Shown in pieces: positions 1-7,858 of a DNA stretch of 64,000 nt. Source of the DNA: Pelobacter seleniigenes DSM 18267 (GTDB lineage Bacteria; Desulfobacterota; Desulfuromonadia; Desulfuromonadales; Geopsychrobacteraceae); contig NZ_JOMG01000004.1 in NCBI RefSeq assembly GCF_000711225.1, forward strand, positions 744,001-808,000. Direction: 5' to 3'. A model generated the notes under the pieces. The model was not told the origin of the DNA. It searched no databases and saw only the letters and a program-made list of their open reading frames with translations. The stretch's first letter is position 1. Every line of letters starts with the position of its first letter. The position numbers were made by a program, and so were the translations under genes.

Positions 1-1
1 C

Positions 2-3000
2 ATTATCAACCTGGAGCGGCGCAAGATCGCCGACATCCTGTTCAAGGAAGGCTCCATCATTATGGGCCTCGAGGTCAGCGCGGCCGCCAACGTCCTGACC
101 CTGGCCCCGGGCGTGGTCTACATCGACGGCCATCTCGAACAGGTGAGCGGCGCGACCCTGACCTATGATCCGGCCACCACCAGCGGGGCCGATTACGTTT
201 ACGTGGAGCTACTGAAGTACAACTACGGCTACACCCAGGACCCGGCCCTGATCAATCCGGCCACCGGCGAGCCGACCGCCGAACGGGAAAAATGGGTTCT
301 CTCCCTCAAGGCGACGGACACCAGCGGCCAGACACTGCCCAACAACGTGGCCGAGCGCCGGGTGATCCCGATCTACAAGTTCGACCGCGAGAGCGGCGAT
401 GTCACGCCCACGGTGCAGGAGAAGTCCAACCTCTACCTGCGGGATCTGCTGGGCACTCTGCCGGGCAGCCGGATCACCGTCTCCTCGATCACCGAGGACC
501 AGCTCTCCTTCGCCGCCGCCGAGGGGCTCAATTCCCTGATTCAGAATCTGGCCGAGCGCACCTTCGACCAGGCCGGAAGCTATCTGGTGCGGGGTTTCGA
601 CACCTTCATCGGCGGCGTCGACGACGACAGTGTGGAGGCGATCACCAACGCCGGACGCGCCTACATCCAGGGCTTCCGCCATCAGCGCGATCTGCCCACC
701 TCGACCCTGGTGCCCAAATCCATCGCCACCAAGTCGGTGCGCGGGGAGCAGAAGACCTTCGACATCAACAAGCGCCGCTATCCGGTCAACTCCACGCCGC
801 TCAAGGAGACGACCCAGGTGGAAGCCATCGTCGAGATCACCCGCAACGTCACTCGCGGCTCGGTGGGCGGCGGCGAAGACCTGCTCGATCCCAATCCCGT
901 GGTGGACATCCTCGAGGTCAGCCAGGGGGCGACCATCTTCCAGGAGGGCGTGGACTGGCAGCAGTCAGGCAACCATGTCGACTGGCTCGGCTCCGGCAAC
1001 GAACCGGCTATCGGCACCACCTACACGGTGCGCTGGACCTACACCAAGCAGATGGTCAAGGGCACCGACTACGTGGACAGCGGCTGGTTCGGACAGGCCA
1101 ACCATCCGGCGGCCGGAAACTATTTCTATCTGGTGACCGCCTACAACGCCACCGGCGAGACGGCCTTCAACGCCGCTGCGGTCGTTGCCCGGGCCACTGC
1201 CGCCGGTGAGATGAACAAGCTCTCCTGGCTGCCGGTCAGCGGCGCGACCGGCTATCGCGTCTACCGGGCCGCCACCAACGGCGCACGCACAGACTACAAG
1301 CGCTTGATGGAGCTGGGCAGCGAGGCGCTCTCCTACATCGACGACGGCGTCGAGGAGATCGGCACCGCTTCGCCTCCGGCCACCAACACGGCCGGGCTCA
1401 CCATGTCGCCGGTCCAGCTCGAGCTGGGCAACCTCAACGTGATCAACTTCGGGCGAGGCAGCCTTGGCGACCAGCCGGTGAACGGTTCCAACTGCAGCCT
1501 GGACTACGACTATTACCTCGGCCGCCGCGACATCGTTTACGCCACCACCACCGAGATCAAGCGTCTGGAAGGGGCTCCGGCGGATTTCCCGAAGCTGCCC
1601 ATCGTCCCGGAGAACGCCCTGGGGCTGTGCAGCATCAACTGTCCCCCCAACTCCACCGACATGGAGATCCGCAACTTCGGCCTGACCCGCATCACCATGG
1701 ACCAGATCCACGACATCATCCAGGACGTCGAGGACCTGAAGTACAACGACGCCCAGTACCAGATGAATAACGAGCTGCAGAATCGGGACGCCCAGACCAA
1801 GAAAGGCATCTACTCGGACGACTTCTCGAACACCGCCCAGTCGGACATCTACCACGCCGAATGGGACGCCCGGGTCAACGAGATCGCCCGCTTCGTCGCG
1901 CCGGACCGCATTCCGCACTCCACCGTGCTCTCGGTCGATCAGGCGGGCAGCAACGCCAGCTTCTTCGGCAGTCTGGCGCTGCTACCGGGCAACGAGACCG
2001 TGCTCGTTGAACAGAACGACTGGTCCGAAGAGCGCAACATCAACCCCTACGCCGTGTTCGACAAGCCCCCGGCCATGCTGCAGATCACGCCCAACCTCGG
2101 GCGGCGCGGCCAGACCGGCATCGCCGTCACCGGCATCAACTTCACCCCGAGCAAGTCCGGCATCGTGCTGCGCTGCGACGGCCAGGTGATGGCCAGCAAC
2201 CTGATCAGCGACGAGGCCGGTCGGGTCAGCGCCTCCTTCACCATTCCGACCAACGCCCGCAACGGCAACCGCATCGTGGAGATGGCCGACGGCGTCTACT
2301 CGGCCCGGGCCAGCCTGCAGATCAACGATCCGCTGGTCATCACCCGCATCGAGCGCATCATCGAGAACCGCATCATCCGCGTGCCCGTGGTGCAGGTGGT
2401 CTGGCGCACCCAGACCATCTTCGTGCCCCGCGATCCGCTGGCCCAGACCTTCAGCTTCACCCAAAACCAGGTGATCTCCAGCATCGGACTGCAGTTCACC
2501 GCTAGGGACCCGAGCATCCCGGTCACGGTGCAGATTCGCGGCGTCACCACCGGTCTGCCCAACGGCGTGGTGTTCGCCGAGAAGGTGCTGGCCCCGAACG
2601 AGATCAGCCTGAGCGGCGAGACCCGCATTCGCTTCGATGACCCGTTCTACGCCGAGGCCAACACCAGCTATTCCGTGGTGCTGCTGACCAACAGCACCAA
2701 CTACAAGGTGCGTACCGCCACCCTGGGCAAGATGGGCCGCTGGGGCATCATCACCCGCCAGACCTACATGGAGGGCGTGCTGCTGGAGAGCTCCAACGCC
2801 GAGACCTGGACCCCGCTCAACGGCTCCGACCTGGCGATGAAGATCTACGGCTACAACTTCCAGTCCGAGGGGATGATCCGCTTCCAGCCGATCACCGGCG
2901 TGCAGTTCTCCGACATCAACCTCGACGAATACTCGGCCATCCCCCAGGGCACCGGTCTCGACTGGGAATACTCCACCGACGGCGGCGTGACCTGGGACGC

Positions 3001-3445
3001 CATGGTTCCCGCCGAGGAGGAACGGCTGCCCAACCTCGCCACCCGGGTTCAGATCCGCGTGCGCCTGAGCAGCTCGCTTTCCAACGACACTCCGGCCATC
3101 AACTTCCGCGACGTCAACCTGGTGGGCTACCTCAACAAGACCACCGGGGCCTACCTGACCCGCGAGAACGAGCTGACCCAGGGCGTGGAATCGACCAAGG
3201 CCTATGTGCAGATGCAGATCCCCAGCGGCACCACCCTGCAATGGTTCGCCAGCAACGACGGCGGCCTGACCTGGGAGGCGATGACCATCCAGGACACCCG
3301 GCCCATCGACGAGAACTGGACCGAGTACACCCTGGTGCGCACCTTCACCGACAACACCGGCAACAAGGTCCGTTACAAGGCCGAGATGACCGGCACGCCG
3401 CTGATCTACCCGCGCATCCATTCGCTGGGCGCGACCCTGAGCTAA
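2..3445 (+). CDS. DUF4815 phage tail-type structural protein (5' end outside window)
   Basis: The reading frame is open from base 2, so the gene begins before the window. A methionine codon at 62 is internal: the residues before it (KIADILFKEGSII) continue the conserved N-terminal stretch of the DUF4815 family. DUF4815 proteins are large virion or tail-associated proteins of phages and phage-like particles. About 1,150 residues are visible. They include a fibronectin-like segment near residues 360-470, an IPT/TIG-like segment near 690-770 and beta-rich carbohydrate-binding-like modules towards the end. There is no signal peptide or membrane segment in the visible part. A second small gene follows 12 bp downstream. 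Composition is very GC-rich, like the 6.3-16 kb region and unlike the right half of the window. The family call is from recognised sequence pattern; the exact virion role is inferred. Confidence 0.72.
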   Translation: MINLERRKIADILFKEGSIIMGLEVSAAANVLTLAPGVVYIDGHLEQVSGATLTYDPATTSGADYVYVELLKYNYGYTQDPALINPATGEPTAEREKWVLSLKATDTSGQTLPNNVAERRVIPIYKFDRESGDVTPTVQEKSNLYLRDLLGTLPGSRITVSSITEDQLSFAAAEGLNSLIQNLAERTFDQAGSYLVRGFDTFIGGVDDDSVEAITNAGRAYIQGFRHQRDLPTSTLVPKSIATKSVRGEQKTFDINKRRYPVNSTPLKETTQVEAIVEITRNVTRGSVGGGEDLLDPNPVVDILEVSQGATIFQEGVDWQQSGNHVDWLGSGNEPAIGTTYTVRWTYTKQMVKGTDYVDSGWFGQANHPAAGNYFYLVTAYNATGETAFNAAAVVARATAAGEMNKLSWLPVSGATGYRVYRAATNGARTDYKRLMELGSEALSYIDDGVEEIGTASPPATNTAGLTMSPVQLELGNLNVINFGRGSLGDQPVNGSNCSLDYDYYLGRRDIVYATTTEIKRLEGAPADFPKLPIVPENALGLCSINCPPNSTDMEIRNFGLTRITMDQIHDIIQDVEDLKYNDAQYQMNNELQNRDAQTKKGIYSDDFSNTAQSDIYHAEWDARVNEIARFVAPDRIPHSTVLSVDQAGSNASFFGSLALLPGNETVLVEQNDWSEERNINPYAVFDKPPAMLQITPNLGRRGQTGIAVTGINFTPSKSGIVLRCDGQVMASNLISDEAGRVSASFTIPTNARNGNRIVEMADGVYSARASLQINDPLVITRIERIIENRIIRVPVVQVVWRTQTIFVPRDPLAQTFSFTQNQVISSIGLQFTARDPSIPVTVQIRGVTTGLPNGVVFAEKVLAPNEISLSGETRIRFDDPFYAEANTSYSVVLLTNSTNYKVRTATLGKMGRWGIITRQTYMEGVLLESSNAETWTPLNGSDLAMKIYGYNFQSEGMIRFQPITGVQFSDINLDEYSAIPQGTGLDWEYSTDGGVTWDAMVPAEEERLPNLATRVQIRVRLSSSLSNDTPAINFRDVNLVGYLNKTTGAYLTRENELTQGVESTKAYVQMQIPSGTTLQWFASNDGGLTWEAMTIQDTRPIDENWTEYTLVRTFTDNTGNKVRYKAEMTGTPLIYPRIHSLGATLS

Positions 3446-3457
3446 GGAGGCACGGCC

Positions 3458-3709
3458 ATGATCGTTCGACGCAAAGGCGGCCTGACCGAGTTCATCCCCA
3501 CGCCGCAGGAGAAGCGCGACGGCCTGATCCGCGACCACGCCCTGGGCCTGCTGGAGAATCTGCACCAGCGCCTGGCGCGGCTGGAACGGGCGTCAAAGCT
3601 CCCGACCGACGAAGCGGAGGCCTTCACGGCGCTGCTGGCGCGGATGCGGGCCGATGAGTCGCGCAACCTCGAGCTGCACGCCAGCCTGTTTCAGGATTAT
3701 CTGGAATAA
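3458..3709 (+). CDS. Small hypothetical phage-type protein
   Basis: This 83-residue protein starts at an ATG preceded by an excellent AAGGAGG ribosome site. It lies 12 bp after the DUF4815 gene, so the two are almost certainly co-transcribed. It is charged and predicted mostly helical (a Leu/Glu/Arg-rich segment at about residues 25-80), with no membrane segment. Position next to a tail-type structural gene suggests a small virion accessory or chaperone, but I do not recognise the family. A strong terminator follows 21 bp after its stop, so this is the last gene of the phage-like transcript. Confidence 0.6.
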   Translation: MIVRRKGGLTEFIPTPQEKRDGLIRDHALGLLENLHQRLARLERASKLPTDEAEAFTALLARMRADESRNLELHASLFQDYLE

Positions 3710-3730
3710 TTACTTGATTGAGGGGAAAGG

Positions 3731-3764
3731 AAAGACCTCCTGAGTTTACGCTCAGGAGGTCTTT
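3731..3764. terminator. Bidirectional rho-independent terminator
   Basis: A perfect 14-bp stem (AAAGACCTCCTGAG paired with CTCAGGAGGTCTTT) encloses a 6-nt loop. The arms start with A-runs and end with T-runs, so the hairpin can act in both directions. It separates the plus-strand phage genes from the convergent minus-strand methyltransferase/ArsR operon. Confidence 0.85.
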
Positions 3765-3777
3765 GTAAAGAGAGGCT

Positions 3778-4107
3778 TTAGTGAGTCCAGTCGATGATCT
3801 GGATCTCATCACCGACCTTTTTGACAATCGCTTCCCGCATCGCTGCGAAGTGTGGGCATGCGACCCCAATGGGGTTTCCTTTTGAAATGCAGGAGGCGAA
3901 AACGATGGCTTCAGCGCCTCTGTCCACCATCAATTTGGCCCTCGGAATGGCTCGTTTTCCAGGACAGCCGCCACAACTGACGAAGCCAACGACCTCGGCC
4001 GGGCCGCTTTCCTCGAATGCCATCTTGCCCGCAGCGGCGACTTTAAAGTCCGTATTTCCCGGACACATATCCTCTGTTTGTTGACACCTGATAATACCAA
4101 CCTTCAT
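3778..4107 (-). CDS. CGGC domain-containing protein
   Basis: This 109-residue cytoplasmic protein carries the CGGC motif (SCGGCPGKR, about residue 45) that names the family. Further conserved cysteines lie at CPGN near residue 15, FASCISKG near 72 and GVACPHF near 83. The family is thought to bind a metal or redox cofactor through these cysteines; no reaction is established. Its ATG overlaps the stop of the upstream methyltransferase gene (ATGA), so the two are translationally coupled. It is the last gene of a five-gene operon containing an ArsR-type repressor and a DsrE protein, which suggests a role in metalloid or sulfur/thiol stress (inference). Confidence 0.8.
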   Translation of the reverse strand: MKVGIIRCQQTEDMCPGNTDFKVAAAGKMAFEESGPAEVVGFVSCGGCPGKRAIPRAKLMVDRGAEAIVFASCISKGNPIGVACPHFAAMREAIVKKVGDEIQIIDWTH

Positions 4108-4778
4108 CCATGATCTCCTTTGTTGTTATTTGTCCTGAAAAAAGAAAGCACGACGAAACTCTCATCTCGGAGAGTCACTCTGCTTATGTCATCGCCGCCA
4201 AGTGGTTCATCTGGAATCGGCAGAACGCAATCGTGTTCGGTTTGACAGGTGAAACCTGCGTTTTCCGCTAACGCTTTGATTTCCTCCGAAGTATAGAAAT
4301 GGGCGGAGGAATAAAAGGTGTGGCCTCGCTTTCCTCGCAGCGAATGGTAAACACCCCACGGACTGTTCGAGGGGACGAAACTGATGACCAGACGTCCGCT
4401 ATCAGTCAAGACGCGCCAGCATTCCATAAGCGTTTTCCTGGGGTCATTCAGAAAACAGATGGTACAGACCAGCAACACGCCATCAAATGAAGAGTCTTCA
4501 AAGGGAAGTCGCTCGCCAGGAGCCAAATGGGCTTCAATGCCGCGCTCAGACGCGATGTCGACCATTTCCTGAGAAGGGTCGATACCCACTTGAACCCCCA
4601 GCGCGTTTGCGAAACGGCCGGAGCCGACCCCAACTTCGAGCCAGCGGCCACTTACCGGATCGACGGCCTGTCGCAGGCAATCCAGCTCCAGCGAAAAAAT
4701 CCGGGACCCGTGCTCGGAATCAAACCACTGATCGTATTCGGCGGCGTGAGTTTCAAAGGGGCTGGGCTGGTTCTTCAT
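4104..4778 (-). CDS. Class I SAM-dependent methyltransferase
   Basis: The 224-residue protein has the class I Rossmann methyltransferase layout: motif I WLEVGVGSGRFANAL near residue 46, the acidic SAM-ribose position GIDPSQEMV near 65, motif IV-like FEDSSFDGVLLVCTICF near 95-110 and a post-II LTDSGRLVIS strand near 125. The C-terminal half contains a Tyr-rich cap (HFYTSEEIKAL) typical of small-molecule methyltransferases. The substrate cannot be read from sequence. It lies 13 bp after the ArsR-type regulator and overlaps the CGGC gene by 4 bp, so it belongs to the same transcript. An arsenite methyltransferase would be attractive in this context, but the cysteine pattern of ArsM is not evident. 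Confidence 0.85.
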   Translation of the reverse strand: MKNQPSPFETHAAEYDQWFDSEHGSRIFSLELDCLRQAVDPVSGRWLEVGVGSGRFANALGVQVGIDPSQEMVDIASERGIEAHLAPGERLPFEDSSFDGVLLVCTICFLNDPRKTLMECWRVLTDSGRLVISFVPSNSPWGVYHSLRGKRGHTFYSSAHFYTSEEIKALAENAGFTCQTEHDCVLPIPDEPLGGDDISRVTLRDESFVVLSFFRTNNNKGDHG

Positions 4779-4791
4779 ATCGGCAATCCAT

Positions 4792-5124
4792 TCATTTTTC
4801 CGCCGACATCAGCCCGGTGACTGATTGACAATTCCTGTCTTCGTAATCCCCGGCGAGCACGCACATCAACGCCTTGATCAATGCTGGGTTCGTGAGGAAA
4901 TAGCACCGCTTTTTCCCGTCTTCAGTGAAACTGACAACTCCCTCGCGTCTCAGAATCGACAGGTGCTGTGACAGGTTGGGTTGCGGAACGCTGAGAATCT
5001 CGCAGACATCGCTGACGCATTTCGTGCCATCCTTCAAAGAATCCAGGATGGCAAGTCGCGTCGGATGAGCCAATACGCGCAACAGGTCCGCCCATTCGGC
5101 ATAATTACTTGTTTCCACAGTCAC
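4792..5124 (-). CDS. ArsR/SmtB-family winged-helix repressor
   Basis: I place the start at the GTG at 5124, behind GCGAGG. The frame stays open to 5193, but that would overlap the end of the DsrE gene and add a non-homologous leader. The resulting 110-residue protein is a standard ArsR winged helix: ADLLRVLAHPTRLAIL, then the recognition helix region VPQPNLSQHLSILRREGVV and the wing TEDGKKRCYFL. The third helix reads KCVSDVC. It aligns with the CVCDLC arsenite site of E. coli-type ArsR, with the first and third cysteines kept and the second replaced by Ser. Arsenite, antimonite or another thiophilic inducer is therefore plausible but not proven. It sits inside the operon it probably controls. 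Confidence 0.88.
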   Translation of the reverse strand: MTVETSNYAEWADLLRVLAHPTRLAILDSLKDGTKCVSDVCEILSVPQPNLSQHLSILRREGVVSFTEDGKKRCYFLTNPALIKALMCVLAGDYEDRNCQSVTGLMSAEK

Positions 5125-5156
5125 GTCCTCGCTGATATTTCCAATTGGGTAGGCAC

Positions 5157-5513
5157 TCAAAAGGTGAGCACCTTGTCGCTGTCCACCACCCATTCAGAAA
5201 GCGCGGCCATCGTGGACTGCTCCGCCCCTTCAAAATACGGGTGGTTTTTATAGATCCCGCAACGGGCCATGCAGGTGCCGCAAACCTTTACGGGAACACC
5301 TCCGACGATAAGATCTTTCAGCATCTGCGAAAGGTCCTGGTCGTAACCTTCCGGCGGCTTACAGACATCCCTTGCCATATCTACGGCATCGTTCATAAGG
5401 AAAATCCGCACGCTCTGGCCGGTTTCCAATAGCTTTCCGGCAAGACGCAGACCGTTCCAGGTCACGTCCGTGTTGTCATAAGGTTCGCGGTTGAAAATAA
5501 TCAAGATATTCAT
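5157..5513 (-). CDS. DsrE-family sulfur-relay-like protein
   Basis: This 118-residue protein follows a good AGGAGAG ribosome site. It has the DsrE/DsrF fold signature: N-terminal MNILIIFNREPYDNTD strand, a GLRLAGKLLETGQSVRIFLMNDAV core and the active cysteine loop VCGTCMARCGI near residue 80. The family includes sulfur-transfer proteins such as TusD and DsrE that carry persulfide on a cysteine. Single DsrE genes next to ArsR-type regulators are common in stress loci, so this one is more likely a stress or sulfur-handling protein than part of dissimilatory sulfur oxidation. It lies 13 bp after the first methyltransferase and 32 bp before the regulator. Confidence 0.85.
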   Translation of the reverse strand: MNILIIFNREPYDNTDVTWNGLRLAGKLLETGQSVRIFLMNDAVDMARDVCKPPEGYDQDLSQMLKDLIVGGVPVKVCGTCMARCGIYKNHPYFEGAEQSTMAALSEWVVDSDKVLTF

Positions 5514-5526
5514 GGTTCTCTCCTGG

Positions 5527-6117
5527 TTAAAATGAGGTTTCCGGCCTGATCAGTAGGATTCCAAAGTGGTACGGGCAGCATGCCGAAATATCGATTTGCT
5601 CATGCCGCTTGAATCCAGCGGCTTCCGCCCAGGCTTTGCACTGTTCAGGGCTGGGCCTGATCTCCATGGATGGTCCGCGAGGGGTGGGAATGTCACGTCT
5701 CCAATGGATGACCGAGGCGATCCCACCAGGCTTCAAAATCCGTAGAGCTTCCTTCAGCAGTTCCACGGGATGTTCGATATGCAGAAGGTTGTAAATCATG
5801 ACATGCGCGACGCTCCCATCGGGCAGCCCTGTGCCGTTCTCGACGAAATCGCGTGCTGCTAACCGAACATTATGGAGACCCAGGCGGTTACATTTCTCAT
5901 CTACGAGGGTGACGAGGTCAGCCTCGATATCAAAGCTATGAACAAACCCTGAGATCTTTTTGGCAGTCGGGATCGTGAACGTCCCGTAACCCGACCCAAA
6001 CTCAGCAACATCCCCCTGATCGACACGGCTGGCAACCAGCGTATCGACAAGACAGTCGGCGTCGAAAAAACTGTCCCAATAATCTTCATCCGGCATGCCG
6101 CTCTCTCGGCCTTTCAT
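5527..6117 (-). CDS. Class I SAM-dependent methyltransferase (UbiE-like)
   Basis: First gene of the minus-strand operon; its ATG follows AAGGAGC at good spacing. The 196 residues show motif I VAEFGSGYGTFTIP near residue 37, acidic FDIEADLV near 60, motif IV AHVMIYNLLHIEHP near 105 and a KPGGIASVIHW strand near 128, a typical UbiE/Methyltransf_11 arrangement. A CC pair sits in ISACCPYHFG near the C terminus; a conserved late cysteine pair occurs in some metalloid methyltransferases, but that alone does not identify the substrate. Together with the second methyltransferase, DsrE, ArsR and CGGC genes it suggests detoxification of a metalloid or thiol-reactive compound. Confidence 0.82.
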   Translation of the reverse strand: MKGRESGMPDEDYWDSFFDADCLVDTLVASRVDQGDVAEFGSGYGTFTIPTAKKISGFVHSFDIEADLVTLVDEKCNRLGLHNVRLAARDFVENGTGLPDGSVAHVMIYNLLHIEHPVELLKEALRILKPGGIASVIHWRRDIPTPRGPSMEIRPSPEQCKAWAEAAGFKRHEQIDISACCPYHFGILLIRPETSF

Positions 6118-6145
6118 TCCTCAGCTCCTTTGCGCGTTCGTATTC

Positions 6146-6169
6146 TCATATTCGCACATCAATATATGA
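6146..6169. promoter_or_regulatory. Candidate ArsR-type operator
   Basis: An inverted repeat TCATAT - 12 bp - ATATGA lies 29 bp upstream of the first gene of the ArsR-containing operon. ArsR/SmtB repressors bind AT-rich 12-2-12 type dyads overlapping their promoters, so position and form fit. The arms are short and no other copy is present here for comparison. Confidence 0.35.
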
Positions 6170-6362
6170 AATGGCGCGACAAGGTTCAAGCCTAAATTCC
6201 AGAATCTATCAAGTCATTGAAAATACACGTGTTAAATGTCGGCTTCGGCTGTTCTTCTACTTGATTTGTGTCCGGAAAGAAGCATTCATTCATGGTGTAA
6301 GCAGAGGCTAAAAATCCTTGCCCGACAACGACTTAGAAGCGCCATGAACGACGGAGGCACGC

Positions 6363-7325
6363 ATGAACCTGAAAGAGATCCACTACGGGATCGAGATCGA
6401 GACCGTAAAACGCACCCGGGAGCAGATCGCCTGGGCCATCCACTCGGTGGTGGGCGGCACGGTCCGCCATGTCGGCATCCCCAGCAGCTATGACCCCTGG
6501 GAGGTCGAGGACCTGCGCGGCCGCGTCTGGAAGGTGGTGGGGGACGCCTCCCTGACCAGCGTCCCGGCCCATCTGCGGGCCGAGGTGGTCAGCCCGGTGC
6601 TCGGCTACGACGACATCCCGCAACTGCAGGAGGCGGTCCGGGCCATCCGCCGCGCCGGGGGCAAGATCAACAGCCAGTGCGGCATCCACATCCATATCGA
6701 CGCCGCGCCTTTCGACGGCAGGCACCTGGGGAACCTGGCCAAGATCATCTACAAGCAGGAACCGCTGATCCTCCACGCCCTCGGCATCAGCCGCGACCGG
6801 CTCAACCGCTACACCCGGCCGGTCAGCGACGAGCTGATCCAGCGCATCGAACAGCATCGCCCGCGCACCAAGGACCAGCTCAACCGCATCTGGTACGGCT
6901 ACCACAACCGCCAGCCCCAGCACTACGACAACAGCCGCTACCACGGGGTCAATCTGCACAACGTCTGGTACCGGGGCACGGTGGAGTTCCGCTGGTTCGA
7001 GGCGACCCTCCACGCGGGGCGGATCAAGGCCTACCTGCAGTTCTGCCTCGCCGTTGCCGCCAAGGCGCTCAACGGCCGGGCCGCTTCCAGCCGCAAGCGG
7101 GACTTCGATCCCCAAAGCGCCAAGTACGACTTCCGGGTCTTCCTGCTCCACCTCGGCCTGATCGGCGACGAGTTCAAGACCGCCCGCAAGCATCTGATGG
7201 CCAACATGCCCGGCGACGCCGCCTTCAAGAACGGACGGCCCAAACCGGAGGACGTCCTGCCGGACGAAACCGAAACCACCACTCTCACCAACGAGGCCGG
7301 GCAAGTTCCCGGCCTCACTGTTTAA
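6363..7325 (+). CDS. Amidoligase family protein (COOH-NH2 ligase)
   Basis: The start ATG follows GGAGGC. The 320-residue protein carries the hallmark motifs of the phage/prophage amidoligase family of the ATP-grasp/glutamine-synthetase-like COOH-NH2 ligases: YGIEIETV near residue 8, AEVVSPVL near 73, CGIHIHID near 107 and [21 protein letters not shown] near 205-225. These supply the acidic, His and Arg residues that bind Mg-ATP and the carboxylate. The expected reaction is ATP-dependent joining of an amine or ammonia to a carboxyl group on a peptide or small molecule. The next three genes (DUF5049, glutamine amidotransferase, gamma-glutamylcyclotransferase) follow with a 12-bp gap or overlaps, so all four form one operon. 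The C-terminal 40 residues are low-complexity. The target is unknown. Confidence 0.88.
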   Translation: MNLKEIHYGIEIETVKRTREQIAWAIHSVVGGTVRHVGIPSSYDPWEVEDLRGRVWKVVGDASLTSVPAHLRAEVVSPVLGYDDIPQLQEAVRAIRRAGGKINSQCGIHIHIDAAPFDGRHLGNLAKIIYKQEPLILHALGISRDRLNRYTRPVSDELIQRIEQHRPRTKDQLNRIWYGYHNRQPQHYDNSRYHGVNLHNVWYRGTVEFRWFEATLHAGRIKAYLQFCLAVAAKALNGRAASSRKRDFDPQSAKYDFRVFLLHLGLIGDEFKTARKHLMANMPGDAAFKNGRPKPEDVLPDETETTTLTNEAGQVPGLTV

Positions 7326-7336
7326 GGAGGTGCCCA

Positions 7337-7858
7337 ATGAAGATTCTGATCCGCTCAACCACGCTGGACGGCGAACCGATCCCCGGCAGCGGGGAAACCA
7401 TCCAGGCAGCCGACTGCCTCGAAGTTGTCGAGCTGATGCGCGGCCAGACGCCGTTCACCGCCAGCCGAGCGCCCCGGGACTACATGACCGAGGTGCTCTC
7501 CGGCATTGAAGGCGGACCGACCCAGCCTCTGCCGGAGGACGCCGCCGCTGCGGCCGCCGAGTTTCTCACCCGCCTGGCCCGGCATGGCTTGATTGAGTTT
7601 CTGCCCGACGACAAGGCCAGCGATCCCTGGCCGGAACGCTTCCTCGAAGCCCTGGAGACGGTGCGGCTCTCCGGTCGCACCAACATGCTCGACCACCCGG
7701 AGGTGACCCGGCTGACCGCCGAGATGGGCTACCCGGAGGTGGCCGAGTGGCTGGCGGACCACCGGCGCGAATACGCGACCTTCGTCCTCGAAGGGACGAG
7801 ACCGCTCGGCAAGAACTTCGGCGGCAAGGGGGACCCGGCTCCATGTGCGGACAAGTAG
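7337..7858 (+). CDS. DUF5049 domain-containing protein
   Basis: I take the ATG at 7337, which sits behind TAAGGAGG; the frame is open further upstream, but that would run back over the amidoligase gene. The protein has 173 residues. The C-terminal 65 (WPERFLEALETVRLSGRTNM, then MGYPEVAEWLADHRREY) match the DUF5049 pattern, a small helical domain frequent in phage genomes. The N-terminal 100 residues are less familiar: an Ala-rich helical linker (AAAAAAEFLTRLA) joins a small beta segment to the DUF5049 domain. Its stop lies 16 bp inside the next gene. Function unknown; a substrate adaptor or carrier for the ligase/amidotransferase pair is an inference from context. Confidence 0.75.
   Translation: MKILIRSTTLDGEPIPGSGETIQAADCLEVVELMRGQTPFTASRAPRDYMTEVLSGIEGGPTQPLPEDAAAAAAEFLTRLARHGLIEFLPDDKASDPWPERFLEALETVRLSGRTNMLDHPEVTRLTAEMGYPEVAEWLADHRREYATFVLEGTRPLGKNFGGKGDPAPCADK

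Noticed and set aside
1982-3565. 527-codon minus-strand frame opposite the DUF4815 gene
   Set aside because: It is a mirror of the strongly biased plus-strand gene and has no recognisable sequence.
6333-7358. 341-codon minus-strand frame opposite the amidoligase
   Set aside because: The plus-strand frame has all family motifs; this is a GC shadow.
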